From Aurantiacibacter suaedae (lineage in GTDB: Bacteria > Pseudomonadota > Alphaproteobacteria > Sphingomonadales > Sphingomonadaceae), in the NCBI RefSeq assembly GCF_005434915.1, contig NZ_SKCG01000003.1, positions 186,001 to 250,000 of the forward strand: DNA of 64,000 nt, written 5' to 3'. The translations under genes and the position numbers were made by a program. Positions 1 to 8,459 of the stretch are shown in pieces. A model generated the notes under the pieces. That model had not been told where the DNA came from, searched no databases, and saw only the letters and a list, made by a program, of their open reading frames with translations. Position 1 is the first letter of the stretch, and every line of letters starts with the position of its first letter.

Positions 1-1
1 G

Positions 2-484
2 GTAGACGGCTGGCATGGCGACACCAGCCGGATGTTCCTGGTTGGTGATGTGCCGCTGAAGGCGCGCAAGCTGGTGGAAGTCACCTACGAATGCCTGATG
101 GTTGGCATTGCCGAGGCGCGGCCCGGTGCGCGGGTGGGCGATATCGGCGCGGCGATTCAGGCCCATGCCGAGCGGCACCGTTATGGCGTGGTGCGCGATT
201 TCTGCGGACATGGCCTTGGCCGCCTGTTCCACGATGCGCCCGAGGTGATCCACGCCGGTCGCGCGGGCACGGGCCCCGAGCTGCGCGCGGGTATGTTCAT
301 GACGATCGAGCCGATGATTAACCTCGGCAAGCCCGCGGTGAAGGTGCTGAGCGACGGCTGGACCGCGGTGACACGCGACAAGAGCCTTTCGGCCCAGTTC
401 GAACATTCGATCGGCATCACCGAAGATGGCTGCGAGATCTTCACCAAGAGCCCGACCGGACGCGATCAGCCGCCTTACGTGTAA
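2..484 (+). CDS. map: Type I methionine aminopeptidase, C-terminal part (5' end outside window)
   Basis: Removes the initiator methionine from nascent proteins. The window opens inside the gene and the frame is open from base 2. Four of the five metal ligands known for the family can be placed: the Asp of GDTS near the start, the His of LFHDAP, the Glu of TIEPMIN and the Glu of QFEHSI. The first Asp lies upstream of the window. The protein ends a few residues after the last ligand, as in type I enzymes. The 80 bases to the next start contain no obvious gene. Identification is secure; the N-terminus cannot be assessed. Confidence 0.95.
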   Translation, partial: VDGWHGDTSRMFLVGDVPLKARKLVEVTYECLMVGIAEARPGARVGDIGAAIQAHAERHRYGVVRDFCGHGLGRLFHDAPEVIHAGRAGTGPELRAGMFMTIEPMINLGKPAVKVLSDGWTAVTRDKSLSAQFEHSIGITEDGCEIFTKSPTGRDQPPYV

Positions 485-564
485 GGCTGCGAAAGGTTGA
501 TCGGGCTCAAGGATTTTTGCGTAGGGATCGACATGGTGCAGGCTCTTCATTGTGGAGCCCTCAA

Positions 565-936
565 ATGTCGAATTCTGCCCTCAAGTCCGCATTTCTCGCC
601 CTGCCGCTAATTTTCGGCGGTTGCCAGACTGTCCCCGTCGATCAGGTGGAGGCCGCGCCTCCCATTGTATCCAGCGATGGCCACGCGCTGGCGCAGGCGG
701 CCTGTGCGGGCTGCCATTCGGTCGAGCGCTATGGCCTGTCGCCGAACCCCAAGTCGCCCGAGTTTCCCACCATCGCCAATGCGCGCGGGTTGAGCGTGGC
801 GACGCTGACCAACTGGCTGCGCAGCGCGCACAACTATCCTGAAGAGATGGATTTCTATCTCGAAGATGACGAGACTGCGTCGCTGGTTAGCTACATATTC
901 ACCCTTCGCGACGAAGCCTACCAGCCGCCGCGCTAG
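565..936 (+). CDS. Small lipoprotein cytochrome c
   Basis: Predicted single-haem c-type cytochrome of 123 aa. I chose the ATG at 565 over one at 517 because it has a GGAG ribosome site nine bases upstream and opens directly with a hydrophobic segment and a lipobox-like LIFGGC, indicating a lipid-anchored periplasmic protein. The haem motif CAGCH follows at about residue 50. A Met in PEEMDFY could be the sixth ligand, but this is a guess. It is convergent with ccmB, which makes the cytochrome c haem exporter, and the two stop codons share bases. Electron partner unknown. Confidence 0.8.
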   Translation: MSNSALKSAFLALPLIFGGCQTVPVDQVEAAPPIVSSDGHALAQAACAGCHSVERYGLSPNPKSPEFPTIANARGLSVATLTNWLRSAHNYPEEMDFYLEDDETASLVSYIFTLRDEAYQPPR

Positions 937-1595
937 CCCTCGCGCGCAGCCCGGATTGCCGCGCCCCCGGCGAATGGCGCCATCGCCACCAGCACGAGGC
1001 TGATCGCGGCGGTCAGGGCAAGTCCGCCTTCGCCGCCGGTCGAGAGCGCGCCCGCGCCGAAGATCAGCAGCGGCACCGCAAGCGGGATAACCAGCAGCCC
1101 CGCCAACGCCGCGCCGCCCCCGCGCAGTCCAACGGTGACAGCGGCGATGATGATACCGATTGCGGCCAGCCCCGGCGTGCCTGCCAACAGGCCCAGCTCG
1201 ACCACGCGCAAGGTTGCGCCGTCGATACCCACCAGCGCGCTGGCGGGCAGGGCGGCCAGCATCACGAAGGGGCCGAAGCTCAGCCAGTGTGCGATCAGTC
1301 GCACCGTCACCACCAACTCTTCGGACAGGCCGCGCAGCGCCCACTGGTCGAACATGCCCGCTTCGAGATCCGGCGCGAACAGCCGGTCGAGCGGGAGGAT
1401 CGCGGCAAGCAATGCGGCGACCCAGATTACCCCGCCGCCGGTGCCTGCCAGAAGCGTGGGGTTGGGGCCGATGGCGAAGGGGTAGAGCATGGCCACGGCA
1501 AGGAAGAACAGCAGCGGCAGCAAGGTGCCGCCGCCCTGCGTTCCTGGGAGCAGGCGGGCAAGATCGCGCCGCAGCAGGGCCAGCGCCGCGCTCAT
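933..1595 (-). CDS. ccmB: Haem exporter membrane protein CcmB
   Basis: Integral membrane subunit of the CcmABCD haem-handling complex of cytochrome c maturation system I. The 220-residue product is almost entirely hydrophobic, with about six membrane segments, and has the family's typical N-terminal run (RRDLARLLPG, then LLPLLFF) and length. Its ATG overlaps the ccmA stop by four bases (ATGA), so the two are translationally coupled. ccmC and ccmD are not adjacent. Its 3' end meets the convergent cytochrome c gene. Confidence 0.93.
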   Translation of the reverse strand: MSAALALLRRDLARLLPGTQGGGTLLPLLFFLAVAMLYPFAIGPNPTLLAGTGGGVIWVAALLAAILPLDRLFAPDLEAGMFDQWALRGLSEELVVTVRLIAHWLSFGPFVMLAALPASALVGIDGATLRVVELGLLAGTPGLAAIGIIIAAVTVGLRGGGAALAGLLVIPLAVPLLIFGAGALSTGGEGGLALTAAISLVLVAMAPFAGGAAIRAAREG

Positions 1596-2170
1596 GCCGC
1601 GTGCTCCGCCAGCGCCAGCCGGGTGAGCGCGGGCAGAGCGAAGGTCTGGTGGCTGGCGATCACTGCGATGCCGCCTGCGGAAAGGTGCTCTGCCACCAAG
1701 GTTTCGACCAGCGCGACGGCATGGGTGTCCAGCCCGTTAAGCGGTTCGTCGAGTAACCAGATCGGTGTACGCTGGCCGAGCAGGCGGGCGAGCGCCGCGC
1801 GTTTGCGCTGCCCGGTCGAGAGATAGCGCACCGGCACATCGAGCAGCGCCTCCAGCCCGAGCCGCTCGATCCCGAGCGCCTCGCCCCCGTCAATTCCGCG
1901 CCAGAAATTGAGCGCCTTGCCAAGCGGCTGGTGTTCGTCAAGCGCGGGGCGTTCGTCGAGCAGGGCCAGCGCGCCTTGCCTCTCGACCTCGCCGGAATAG
2001 GGGCGGGCAAGTCCTGCCAGAATGCGCATCAGGCTCGACTTGCCGATGCCGTTCGCGCCCGCCAGTTGCAGCGCCTCGCCAGGGCCAAGCGCCAGCGACA
2101 ACCCCGCGAACAGCAGCCGGTCGCCGCGTCGGCAGGCAAGGTCGGTCGCACGGATATGGCACTCTTCCAT
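1592..2170 (-). CDS. ccmA: Haem ABC exporter ATPase CcmA
   Basis: ATP-binding subunit paired with CcmB in cytochrome c biogenesis; ATP hydrolysis is thought to drive release of haem-loaded CcmE. The 192-aa protein has Walker A (GANGIGKSS, about residues 39-47), the ABC signature LSTGQRKRAALARLL and Walker B WLLDEP followed by the D-loop LNGLD. The GQ variant of the usual SGGQ signature is common in CcmA. First gene of a two-gene operon, divergent from phhB with only about 55 bases between starts. Confidence 0.95.
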   Translation of the reverse strand: MEECHIRATDLACRRGDRLLFAGLSLALGPGEALQLAGANGIGKSSLMRILAGLARPYSGEVERQGALALLDERPALDEHQPLGKALNFWRGIDGGEALGIERLGLEALLDVPVRYLSTGQRKRAALARLLGQRTPIWLLDEPLNGLDTHAVALVETLVAEHLSAGGIAVIASHQTFALPALTRLALAEHAA

Positions 2171-2224
2171 CGGCTCGTGCGTTAGGCGATGGAACTCAGC
2201 CTAACAAGCCAAGGGATTCGCATC

Positions 2225-2530
2225 ATGACCGACCAGTCAACTAACGCCATCGACAAGCCCAGCGAACTGGAAAGCGCGCTGGCCCGCCTGCCCGAATGGA
2301 CGCTGGGCGATGCGCACAAGTCGATCTCGCGCGGGTTTTCCTTCGCCGACTTTTCCGAGGCCTTCGCCTTCATGACCCGCGTGGCCATGCTGGCTGAGCA
2401 GCACAACCATCACCCCGACTGGGCCAATGTTTACAACCGCGTCGCGATCACGCTGACCAGCCACGATGCGGGTGGGCTTACCTCGCGAGACTTCAGGATG
2501 GCCAGCGCCATTGACGCGCTGGTGGATTAG
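2225..2530 (+). CDS. phhB: 4a-hydroxytetrahydrobiopterin dehydratase (PCD/DCoH family)
   Basis: Recycles the pterin cofactor of aromatic amino acid hydroxylases by dehydrating 4a-carbinolamine. The family signature [14 protein letters not shown] lies in the second half, and the total length (101 aa) is typical. The ATG at 2225 is preferred over 2189 because the upstream extension is not family-like. It diverges from ccmA and converges with the S9 peptidase; no phenylalanine hydroxylase is adjacent. Some members of the family have poorly understood roles, so physiological partner is inferred only. Confidence 0.9.
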   Translation: MTDQSTNAIDKPSELESALARLPEWTLGDAHKSISRGFSFADFSEAFAFMTRVAMLAEQHNHHPDWANVYNRVAITLTSHDAGGLTSRDFRMASAIDALVD

Positions 2531-2567
2531 GCCCCGCCTTGCCACATCCGCTCGCGGTGAGCGGGGC
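2531..2567. terminator. Hairpin between convergent phhB and S9 peptidase
   Basis: GCCCCGC at 2531-2537 pairs with GCGGGGC at 2561-2567. An alternative inner hairpin is CCGCTC/GAGCGG (2548-2564). There is no clear T-run on either strand, so it is at best a weak bidirectional terminator. Confidence 0.4.
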
Positions 2568-2574
2568 GTGCTAA

Positions 2575-4530
2575 CTAAAGCCCCAGATGCTCCGCCCCGT
2601 TGGGGATCTGTGCGGTGGACTTTGCGACAGTGTCACCCGCTGCCTCGGCCCGTCCACCGAGATAGCGCGACAGGAACTCTTCGGTGATTGCGTTGAAGGC
2701 GATGTTGTTTTCTGGACGGTGGAAGCCGTGGCCTTCGTCGGGAAACAGCACATAGGTGACGGGAATTCCCGCCGCTTCCATCGCGCTCACGATCTGGTCG
2801 CTTTCGGCCTGCTTCACGCGCGGATCGTTCGCGCCCTGGCCGATCAGCAGCGGCTTCTCGATCTTGTCCGCCTTGTAGAGCGGGCTGATCGACTTCAGGA
2901 ACTCCAGCCCCTCGGGCGTGCCGGGGTTGCCCATCCGTTCGTGGAATTGCTTCACCAACGGCTCCCAATATGGCGGGATCGTTTCCAACAGTGTCTCGAG
3001 GTTCGACGGGCCGACGATATCGACGCCGCAGACGAACACGTCCGGCGTAAACGTCAGCCCCACCAGCGTAGCATAGCCGCCGTAAGAGCCGCCCATGATC
3101 GCGACTTTGTCGCGCGCGGCGATGCCTTTCTCCACGGCCCATTCCACCGCGTCGATAAGGTCATCGTGCATCTTGCCCGACCATTCGAGGTTGCCGGCAT
3201 TGATGAAGCTCTTGCCGAACCCGGTCGAGCCGCGGAAGTTCACCGAGAGCACCGCATAGCCACGGTTGGCCAGCCACTGATGCGTCCGGTTGTAGCCATA
3301 GCCATCGCGCGCCCAGGGCCCGCCGTGAACCAGCAGCACCATCGGCACCGGCTCTGAAGGAATGCCGTCGCCATCCTCGTCGCAGGCCGGGGGCAGGGTG
3401 AGGAACGAGGGCAAAGTGAGCCCATCGCGGCTGGTGATCTCCAGCGCATGCATCGGTTGGAGCGGCGCGCCTTCCAGCTCGGGCCGGGTGTTGTAGAACT
3501 CGGTTAGCGTGTCGGCATCGCGGTCGTAAAGGTAGGCGCGGATCGGAGCGGTCAGCGGGTCGTTCCAGACCAGCCACTTGCGATCATCGTCGGTGCGCGA
3601 CTGAATGCCGAAGTCGCCATCGAGCCGCTTGCGCAACCATGCGAGCGCGGCGCCGATTTCTGGATCAATGGCGTGATGCTCGGTGCGCAGATAGGTCGCG
3701 CTCCAAGCCTGTACCACTCCGGTTTTGGTGTCGCGCATGGTGCCGCCCACATCGGCCTTGTCGTGCTCGGCGACGAGGGTTCGCTCGCCGGTCGCGGTGT
3801 CCTCGGCATAGAGCGCGGCGGTGTCGCGGCCCCGGCTGTCGAGCCAGTAAAGTACCGAACCATCGGTGGTGTAGCCAGCGGTGCCGGTGGTCAGCGCATC
3901 GTCCATCCCGATGCTTTCGCGCGGCGCCTCGGCCACCACGCCGTCGACAATCTCGAACATGTCGTTGCCGCCCGCGGCGTTCTGCTGGATCGCCCAGCGC
4001 AGCGTCAGGCTGTCGTCGCTTTCGAAGCCGACATAGGCGTTGTTCTCGTAGACCAGCTCCATTTCGCCGGTCTTGAGGTTCAACTTGTGGACATCGTGAA
4101 AGCGCGGATCGCGATTGTTGATGCCGACGAGGATGGTATCCTTGATCGTGTCTGAAGCGCCGACCACCTGCGCCCGGGTGTTCTCGAACGGGGTCAGACA
4201 GCGTTCCTCACCGCTTTCCACATTCACCTGATAAAGCAGAAAGTTCTCATCGCCGCCCTTGTCCTGGATATAGAGCAGCGAGGTGGAATCGGGTGACCAG
4301 AAATATGCCGGGATCGGGCGCTCTGTTGCGCTGGTCATGCGGCGCGGATTGTCGGGATCATCCGATGGAGCCATCCACACGTTCATCACGCCTTCGTGCG
4401 GCGCCATCCAGCTGACCCACTTGCCATCGGGACTGATCTTGCCGCCTGCGCGGGTCGGATTGCCGAAAATGTGATCGCGCGGGATCAGGGGAACGGTGGC
4501 GAGGGCGTCGGTGGTGGCGGTAGCAGTCAT
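2575..4530 (-). CDS. S9 family prolyl oligopeptidase / acylaminoacyl-peptidase-like hydrolase
   Basis: Serine peptidase of the prolyl oligopeptidase clan, 651 aa. The N-terminal two thirds resembles a TolB/beta-propeller (SPDGKWVSW, WSPDSTSLLY). The C-terminal alpha/beta hydrolase has the nucleophile elbow GGSYGGYA, the oxyanion strand VLLVHGGPW and the catalytic His in DEGHGFHRPEN. I placed the start at 4530, 33 codons inside the longest frame, because GGGAGAG sits just upstream and the extension looks non-coding. No signal peptide is seen, so it is likely cytoplasmic. Exact peptide specificity cannot be read from the sequence. Confidence 0.9.
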   Translation of the reverse strand: MTATATTDALATVPLIPRDHIFGNPTRAGGKISPDGKWVSWMAPHEGVMNVWMAPSDDPDNPRRMTSATERPIPAYFWSPDSTSLLYIQDKGGDENFLLYQVNVESGEERCLTPFENTRAQVVGASDTIKDTILVGINNRDPRFHDVHKLNLKTGEMELVYENNAYVGFESDDSLTLRWAIQQNAAGGNDMFEIVDGVVAEAPRESIGMDDALTTGTAGYTTDGSVLYWLDSRGRDTAALYAEDTATGERTLVAEHDKADVGGTMRDTKTGVVQAWSATYLRTEHHAIDPEIGAALAWLRKRLDGDFGIQSRTDDDRKWLVWNDPLTAPIRAYLYDRDADTLTEFYNTRPELEGAPLQPMHALEITSRDGLTLPSFLTLPPACDEDGDGIPSEPVPMVLLVHGGPWARDGYGYNRTHQWLANRGYAVLSVNFRGSTGFGKSFINAGNLEWSGKMHDDLIDAVEWAVEKGIAARDKVAIMGGSYGGYATLVGLTFTPDVFVCGVDIVGPSNLETLLETIPPYWEPLVKQFHERMGNPGTPEGLEFLKSISPLYKADKIEKPLLIGQGANDPRVKQAESDQIVSAMEAAGIPVTYVLFPDEGHGFHRPENNIAFNAITEEFLSRYLGGRAEAAGDTVAKSTAQIPNGAEHLGL

Positions 4531-5054
4531 GGGCTCTCCCTTGGGTTGCTGGAGAGCTAGGGATTGCTGGGGAGAATGGGAAGGGTGGGGCGGGCATAAG
4601 CCGAACCGCGAACCTGACGAAGTTGACATTTTGCCGGATTAAGGCGCGAAAGCAGACCATGGGAAAAAGCGAATGCCGAATGTGGCAGGATGACATTGCT
4701 GATCAACCTTGCTCATCTCTTCGAGGGGGTTGGGGGCGCGACGCTTGCATGGAACCTCGATCCCCCCACAAGGGAAAGACTCTTCTTACCAACGCAATGT
4801 TAGCCCTCCCTAGCAGCCCGCTGCGTTTGAAATAAAGTGCTGGCCTGGCCGGGGCGGGTGGCCTTGGAGACCTGCCTCAATAGCCAAAGATCACAGCGCC
4901 GCGTTGCGGCCCTTGACTATGAAAAATAACTCAGAATAATAATGCGTTAAGCTGCCTGTGATCGTGGAATTCGCTATCCTATGGGTGGACAGCGACAGTG
5001 TCGGCGCTGGCGGAACTGAGAACAATGTCAACAGCCGACAAATTTGGAGGGACA
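4531..5054. other. 524-base intergenic region without a convincing gene
   Basis: Separates the start of the minus-strand peptidase from the plus-strand carbonic anhydrase. It holds the peptidase ribosome site at its left edge and a sigma70-type promoter at 4913-4941. The short frames inside (for example 4623-4835) have no ribosome site, no family resemblance and no typical codon use. The right half is noticeably AT-richer than the chromosome around it. Confidence 0.6.
4913..4941 (+). promoter_or_regulatory. Sigma70-type promoter for the carbonic anhydrase gene
   Basis: TTGACT (4913-4918), a 17-base spacer, then ATAATA (4936-4941) in an AT-rich stretch. Predicted leader of about 105 bases before the ATG at 5055. 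It is the best consensus-like promoter visible in the core part of the window. Confidence 0.6.
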
Positions 5055-5795
5055 ATGAGCAGGCTTCTATCTGCGGCGTGTGGCTGCACCGCCTTGTTGA
5101 TGCACACGGTTGCATTTGCACAATCAGGGGACGTCCCTGATTGGGTGTATGGTGACGGTGAGCTTCCCGAAAAATGGTCGGTGACAAATGAAGCTTATGG
5201 AGCCTGCGATGCCGGGGCGATGCAATCTCCCATAGATCTAGCTGAGACAAATGCTCGCGGTGATATCAGTCTTTCCGCTTCTTACGGGGTGGCCGAGGGT
5301 AAGCTGAAATTGGGCCCACGCAAAGTGCAGGTCGATGTGGGCCCCGGCATGGGAATGATTTCGGGCGAGCGTCTTTACAGCTTGCTGCAGATGCATTTCC
5401 ATACTCCTGCAGAACATGTTCTGCACGACAAGCGCTATCCGCTCGTTGTCCATCTCGTTCACGGGTCCCAGAAAGGGCACTTTGCCGTGCTGGGTGTAGC
5501 GTTCGAGGAAGGCGAGGCAAATCCAGCGTTGCAGCCTATCATCGATGCGATGGAGGCAAACCGGTCGGCTTTCGAATTCGACGTCGCAAAGCTCGTACCC
5601 GACGACCTCTCTGTTTATCGCTACATGGGTTCGTTGACGACGCCTCCTTGCACCGAAGGCGTAAATTGGCACGTAGCAGATAACGTTCTGACGGCGAGCC
5701 CGGAACAGATCGCCATGTTTGTCAGCCGTTTGGGCAATAGCAACCGCTCGCTCCAACCGGTTAACAATCGGCTTGTCGTTGGTCCGGAAGGCTGA
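5055..5795 (+). CDS. Alpha-class carbonic anhydrase, secreted
   Basis: Periplasmic zinc enzyme interconverting CO2 and bicarbonate; 246 aa. The start at 5055 has GGAGG six bases upstream and gives a signal peptide ending near AFAQ (about residue 22). Alpha-class hallmarks are present: QSPIDL, the zinc-binding pair in LQMHFHTPAEH, the third His region VVHLVHGS, and LTTPPCTEGVNW. The gene is less GC-rich in codon use than its neighbours and carries its own promoter, which suggests later acquisition. There is no operon partner. Confidence 0.93.
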   Translation: MSRLLSAACGCTALLMHTVAFAQSGDVPDWVYGDGELPEKWSVTNEAYGACDAGAMQSPIDLAETNARGDISLSASYGVAEGKLKLGPRKVQVDVGPGMGMISGERLYSLLQMHFHTPAEHVLHDKRYPLVVHLVHGSQKGHFAVLGVAFEEGEANPALQPIIDAMEANRSAFEFDVAKLVPDDLSVYRYMGSLTTPPCTEGVNWHVADNVLTASPEQIAMFVSRLGNSNRSLQPVNNRLVVGPEG

Positions 5796-5991
5796 CAGCT
5801 TACAGCATGCAGTCTCTCCACGGATCGAAAGCGTATGGCCCCCGTCCGTTTTCCCCTCAAACTCGTCCATCCAGCTCGGTGTGACAGTATGCCGATTGCG
5901 GGCCGAGGCTCAGGTCTGAATTTGTCCAAGCCGTTTAGTAGATGGCAGGGGCCATAGGAAAGCGCAGCGCATCTGCGCCGGCTCGCAACAC

Positions 5992-6609
5992 TCACAGCGC
6001 CGGATTATCGTAACAATGCCAGGTAAAGATCGCGAGCGCGCCGCGATGGGGCCGCCAGCCCTCCGCCAGCGCACGGGTCGCTTTTTCATCGGGCCGTTCC
6101 TCCAGGCCCAAGATCTTCCCCATGCCCGCCATCACCGCCAGATCGCCAGCGGGCCAGATATCGGGGCGGCCTTCCGCAAACAGCAGGTAAATCTCGGCAG
6201 ACCAGCGGCCGATGCCCTTGATCCGCGTCAGCTCGGCAATCGCGGCTTCGTCGTCTGCGGGAAGGTTTTCAAGGTCCAGCTCACCCGCGTGGACCAGTTC
6301 GCACAGACTGCGCGCATAGCCCTGCTTCTGCCGCGACAGTCCGCAGGCGCGCAGGGCATCGAAATCACGCGCCAGCAGTTGGGCGGGATGAATGTCCTCG
6401 CCCAGTTCGGCCTCCATCTTGCGCCACACAGAGGAAGCTGACGCCACGCTTACCTGCTGGCCGACGATCGTGCGTAGCAAGGTGCGATAGCCGCGCTCGC
6501 GAATGCGCGGTTCGGGGTAGCCGCAGCGCTCCAGCGCTTGCGCAATTGTCGGCTCGCGCGCGGCGATCCAGTCGAGGCTGGTGGTGATCTGCTCCGAGGT
6601 AAGTCCCAT
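5992..6609 (-). CDS. DNA-3-methyladenine glycosylase, AlkA/HhH-GPD family
   Basis: Base-excision repair glycosylase removing alkylated purines. The 205-aa protein contains the helix-hairpin-helix LTRIKGIGRWSAE followed by PAGDLAVMAG, where the Asp is the expected catalytic residue of the HhH-GPD fold. The length fits the short single-domain subfamily (no N-terminal TATA-like domain as in E. coli AlkA). I preferred the ATG at 6609, with AAGAAGGG upstream, over a TTG six codons earlier. The 196 bases to the carbonic anhydrase gene show nothing. Substrate range is inferred from family. Confidence 0.88.
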   Translation of the reverse strand: MGLTSEQITTSLDWIAAREPTIAQALERCGYPEPRIRERGYRTLLRTIVGQQVSVASASSVWRKMEAELGEDIHPAQLLARDFDALRACGLSRQKQGYARSLCELVHAGELDLENLPADDEAAIAELTRIKGIGRWSAEIYLLFAEGRPDIWPAGDLAVMAGMGKILGLEERPDEKATRALAEGWRPHRGALAIFTWHCYDNPAL

Positions 6610-6679
6610 ATGCGCCCTTCTTGCCAACTTTTTCGCGATTGCCTAGCACGGCGCGAAATCAACAAAGGGATTCCCGCAT

Positions 6680-6997
6680 ATGCCGCAGCTAACCGTCGTC
6701 AGCCGTTCGGGTGAGGAAGAGACCGTCGAGGTTGGCGAAGGCCTCACCGTGATGGAGGCCATCCGCGACAACGGCTTCGACGAGCTGCTCGCGCTGTGCG
6801 GCGGTTGCTGCTCGTGCGCCACCTGTCACGTCCATGTCGACCCGGCCTTTGCCGACAAGCTGCCCGCCATGAGCGAGGACGAGGACGACCTGCTCGACAG
6901 TTCGGACCATCGCGATGCGACCAGCCGCCTGTCCTGCCAGCTTCCGTTCACCGGCGAGCTGGATGGCCTAAAGGTCCGCATCGCCGAGGAAGACTGA
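6680..6997 (+). CDS. 2Fe-2S ferredoxin (adrenodoxin-type)
   Basis: Small electron carrier of 105 aa. The cluster ligands are visible as [10 protein letters not shown], with the last Cys in RLSCQLPF near residue 87, the spacing of vertebrate-type/adrenodoxin ferredoxins that serve P450 or Fe-S assembly. An acidic stretch ([14 protein letters not shown]) matches the partner-binding region of the family. It stands directly upstream of a cysteine synthase, 62 bases apart. The redox partner is not evident here. Confidence 0.93.
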   Translation: MPQLTVVSRSGEEETVEVGEGLTVMEAIRDNGFDELLALCGGCCSCATCHVHVDPAFADKLPAMSEDEDDLLDSSDHRDATSRLSCQLPFTGELDGLKVRIAEED

Positions 6998-7059
6998 CTT
7001 CACGCGGGCCAAGGCAAAGCTGATTGCCCTCTGGCCCCGCGCATCCTACTTCGGGCAGC

Positions 7060-8055
7060 ATGACAGCTTTACCCGTCAAGACAGACAGCCTCGACCTCAT
7101 CGGCAACACCCCGCTCGTTCTTCTTAAGGGCGCGAGTGAGGCCGCCGGATGCGAGATCTGGGGCAAGTGCGAATTTGCCAACCCCGGAGCCTCGGTGAAG
7201 GACCGCGCGGCTTTGTGGATCATCCGCGATGCCGAGGAGCGCGGCGAGCTCAAGCCCGGTGGCACCGTGGTCGAAGGGACGGCGGGCAACACCGGCATTG
7301 GCCTTGCGCTGGTGGCCAATGCCAAGGGTTACAAGACGATCATCGTCATGCCCGACAACCAGAGCGCGGAGAAAATGGCCACGCTGCGTGCGCTGGGCGC
7401 AGAGCTGGTGCTGGTCCCGCCGACCAAGTTTGCCGATCCTAACCACTTCGTCCACACAAGCCGCCGTCTGGCCGAGGAAACCGAAGGTGCGATCTGGGCC
7501 AACCAATTCGACAACGTCGCCAACCGCCGCGCCCATATCGAAAGCACCGCGCCCGAAATCTGGGAGCAGCTTGGCGGCAAGGTCTCGGGCTTCACTTGCG
7601 CGGCTGGCACCGGCGGCACCATCGCTGGCGTGGCTATGGGGCTGAAGGCCTTTGACGAGAACATTCGCATCGCGCTCACCGACCCGCACGGCGCTGCGCT
7701 CTATAACTATTATGCGCAAGGCGAGCTGAAGGCCGAGGGCTCGTCGGTGGCTGAGGGGATCGGGCAGGGGCGCATCACGGCGAACCTCGAAGGCGCTCCG
7801 ATCGATACGCAGTTCCGGATTTCGGACGAGGAAGGTCTCAAGTGGGTCGCGCAGTTGCTGCGCGAGGAAGGGTTGGCCTTGGGCCTCTCCTCGGGCATCA
7901 ACGTGGCGGGCGCGGTGGCGCTGGGCCGCGAACTCGGCCCCGATGCGCGGGTGGCGACGATCCTGTGCGATACCGGTTTCCGCTATCTCTCCACGCTGTA
8001 CAACGCCGAATGGCTGCGCGCGAAAGGCTTGCCTGTTTTCGATTGGCTAGGTTAG
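7060..8055 (+). CDS. Cysteine synthase (O-acetylserine sulfhydrylase family, PLP enzyme)
   Basis: Joins sulfide to O-acetylserine to make cysteine, or a close beta-replacement reaction; 331 aa. The PLP lysine lies in NPGASVKDRAA, the substrate loop in VEGTAGNTGIG, and the phosphate-binding loop in CAAGTGGTIAG. I used the ATG at 7060; an upstream TTG at 7024 would add 12 residues without support. The NQFDNVANRRAH stretch is typical of the CysK-like branch in sphingomonads. It fits the sulfate-reduction operon near 38-41 kb, although not linked to it. Cystathionine beta-synthase-type activity cannot be excluded. Confidence 0.88.
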   Translation: MTALPVKTDSLDLIGNTPLVLLKGASEAAGCEIWGKCEFANPGASVKDRAALWIIRDAEERGELKPGGTVVEGTAGNTGIGLALVANAKGYKTIIVMPDNQSAEKMATLRALGAELVLVPPTKFADPNHFVHTSRRLAEETEGAIWANQFDNVANRRAHIESTAPEIWEQLGGKVSGFTCAAGTGGTIAGVAMGLKAFDENIRIALTDPHGAALYNYYAQGELKAEGSSVAEGIGQGRITANLEGAPIDTQFRISDEEGLKWVAQLLREEGLALGLSSGINVAGAVALGRELGPDARVATILCDTGFRYLSTLYNAEWLRAKGLPVFDWLG

Positions 8056-8087
8056 GTTCATCTGGTTCGGCTTAGGGGGCCGAAATC

Positions 8088-8459
8088 ATGGCGATCGATC
8101 CGCGCGAACTCTTGAAAAGCTTCAACCGTCCCGAGGTGGCGCCAGAAGGTGCGCCGTTTGCCGGCACGCGGGCGCAGAAGGTGCAGCGGTTGCAGGTCGG
8201 AATCTTCGGGCTGGTGTGCATGATCCTGGTGGTGGCGCTGGCCGATATCGTGGTCAGCCGCGCCGATCAGACTGAGGCGAGCGTTGTCTCCAAGACCGGG
8301 CCTTCTGTGGAGCCTACAGAGCCTGCCGCGCCGCGCGATCCGCTGGCGGATGCGGGCGTGGTGCCCGAATTGCCTATCGAAACCGGCGTGCCTGCCGAAA
8401 GCGCGCAACCCACCCCGTCCACCAATGCTCCGTTGCCCGCTGGCGTTGCTGCGCAGTAA
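8088..8459 (+). CDS. Hypothetical single-pass membrane protein
   Basis: Unrecognised 123-aa protein with one transmembrane segment at about residues 37-56 (VGIFGLVCMILVVALADIVV), a basic cytoplasmic N-terminus, and a long Pro/Ala/Glu-rich tail that is probably disordered and periplasmic. Its last 35 bases overlap the next start at 8425, so the two are probably coupled. It lies immediately before the dcw cluster, which makes an envelope role plausible but unproven. Confidence 0.7.
   Translation: MAIDPRELLKSFNRPEVAPEGAPFAGTRAQKVQRLQVGIFGLVCMILVVALADIVVSRADQTEASVVSKTGPSVEPTEPAAPRDPLADAGVVPELPIETGVPAESAQPTPSTNAPLPAGVAAQ

Noticed and set aside
607-1344. 245-codon Arg/Gly-rich frame over ccmB
   Set aside because: Shadow of ccmB in another frame on the same strand.
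4623-4835. Small plus-strand gene in the peptidase-carbonic anhydrase gap
   Set aside because: No ribosome site, odd composition and no similarity to anything recognised.
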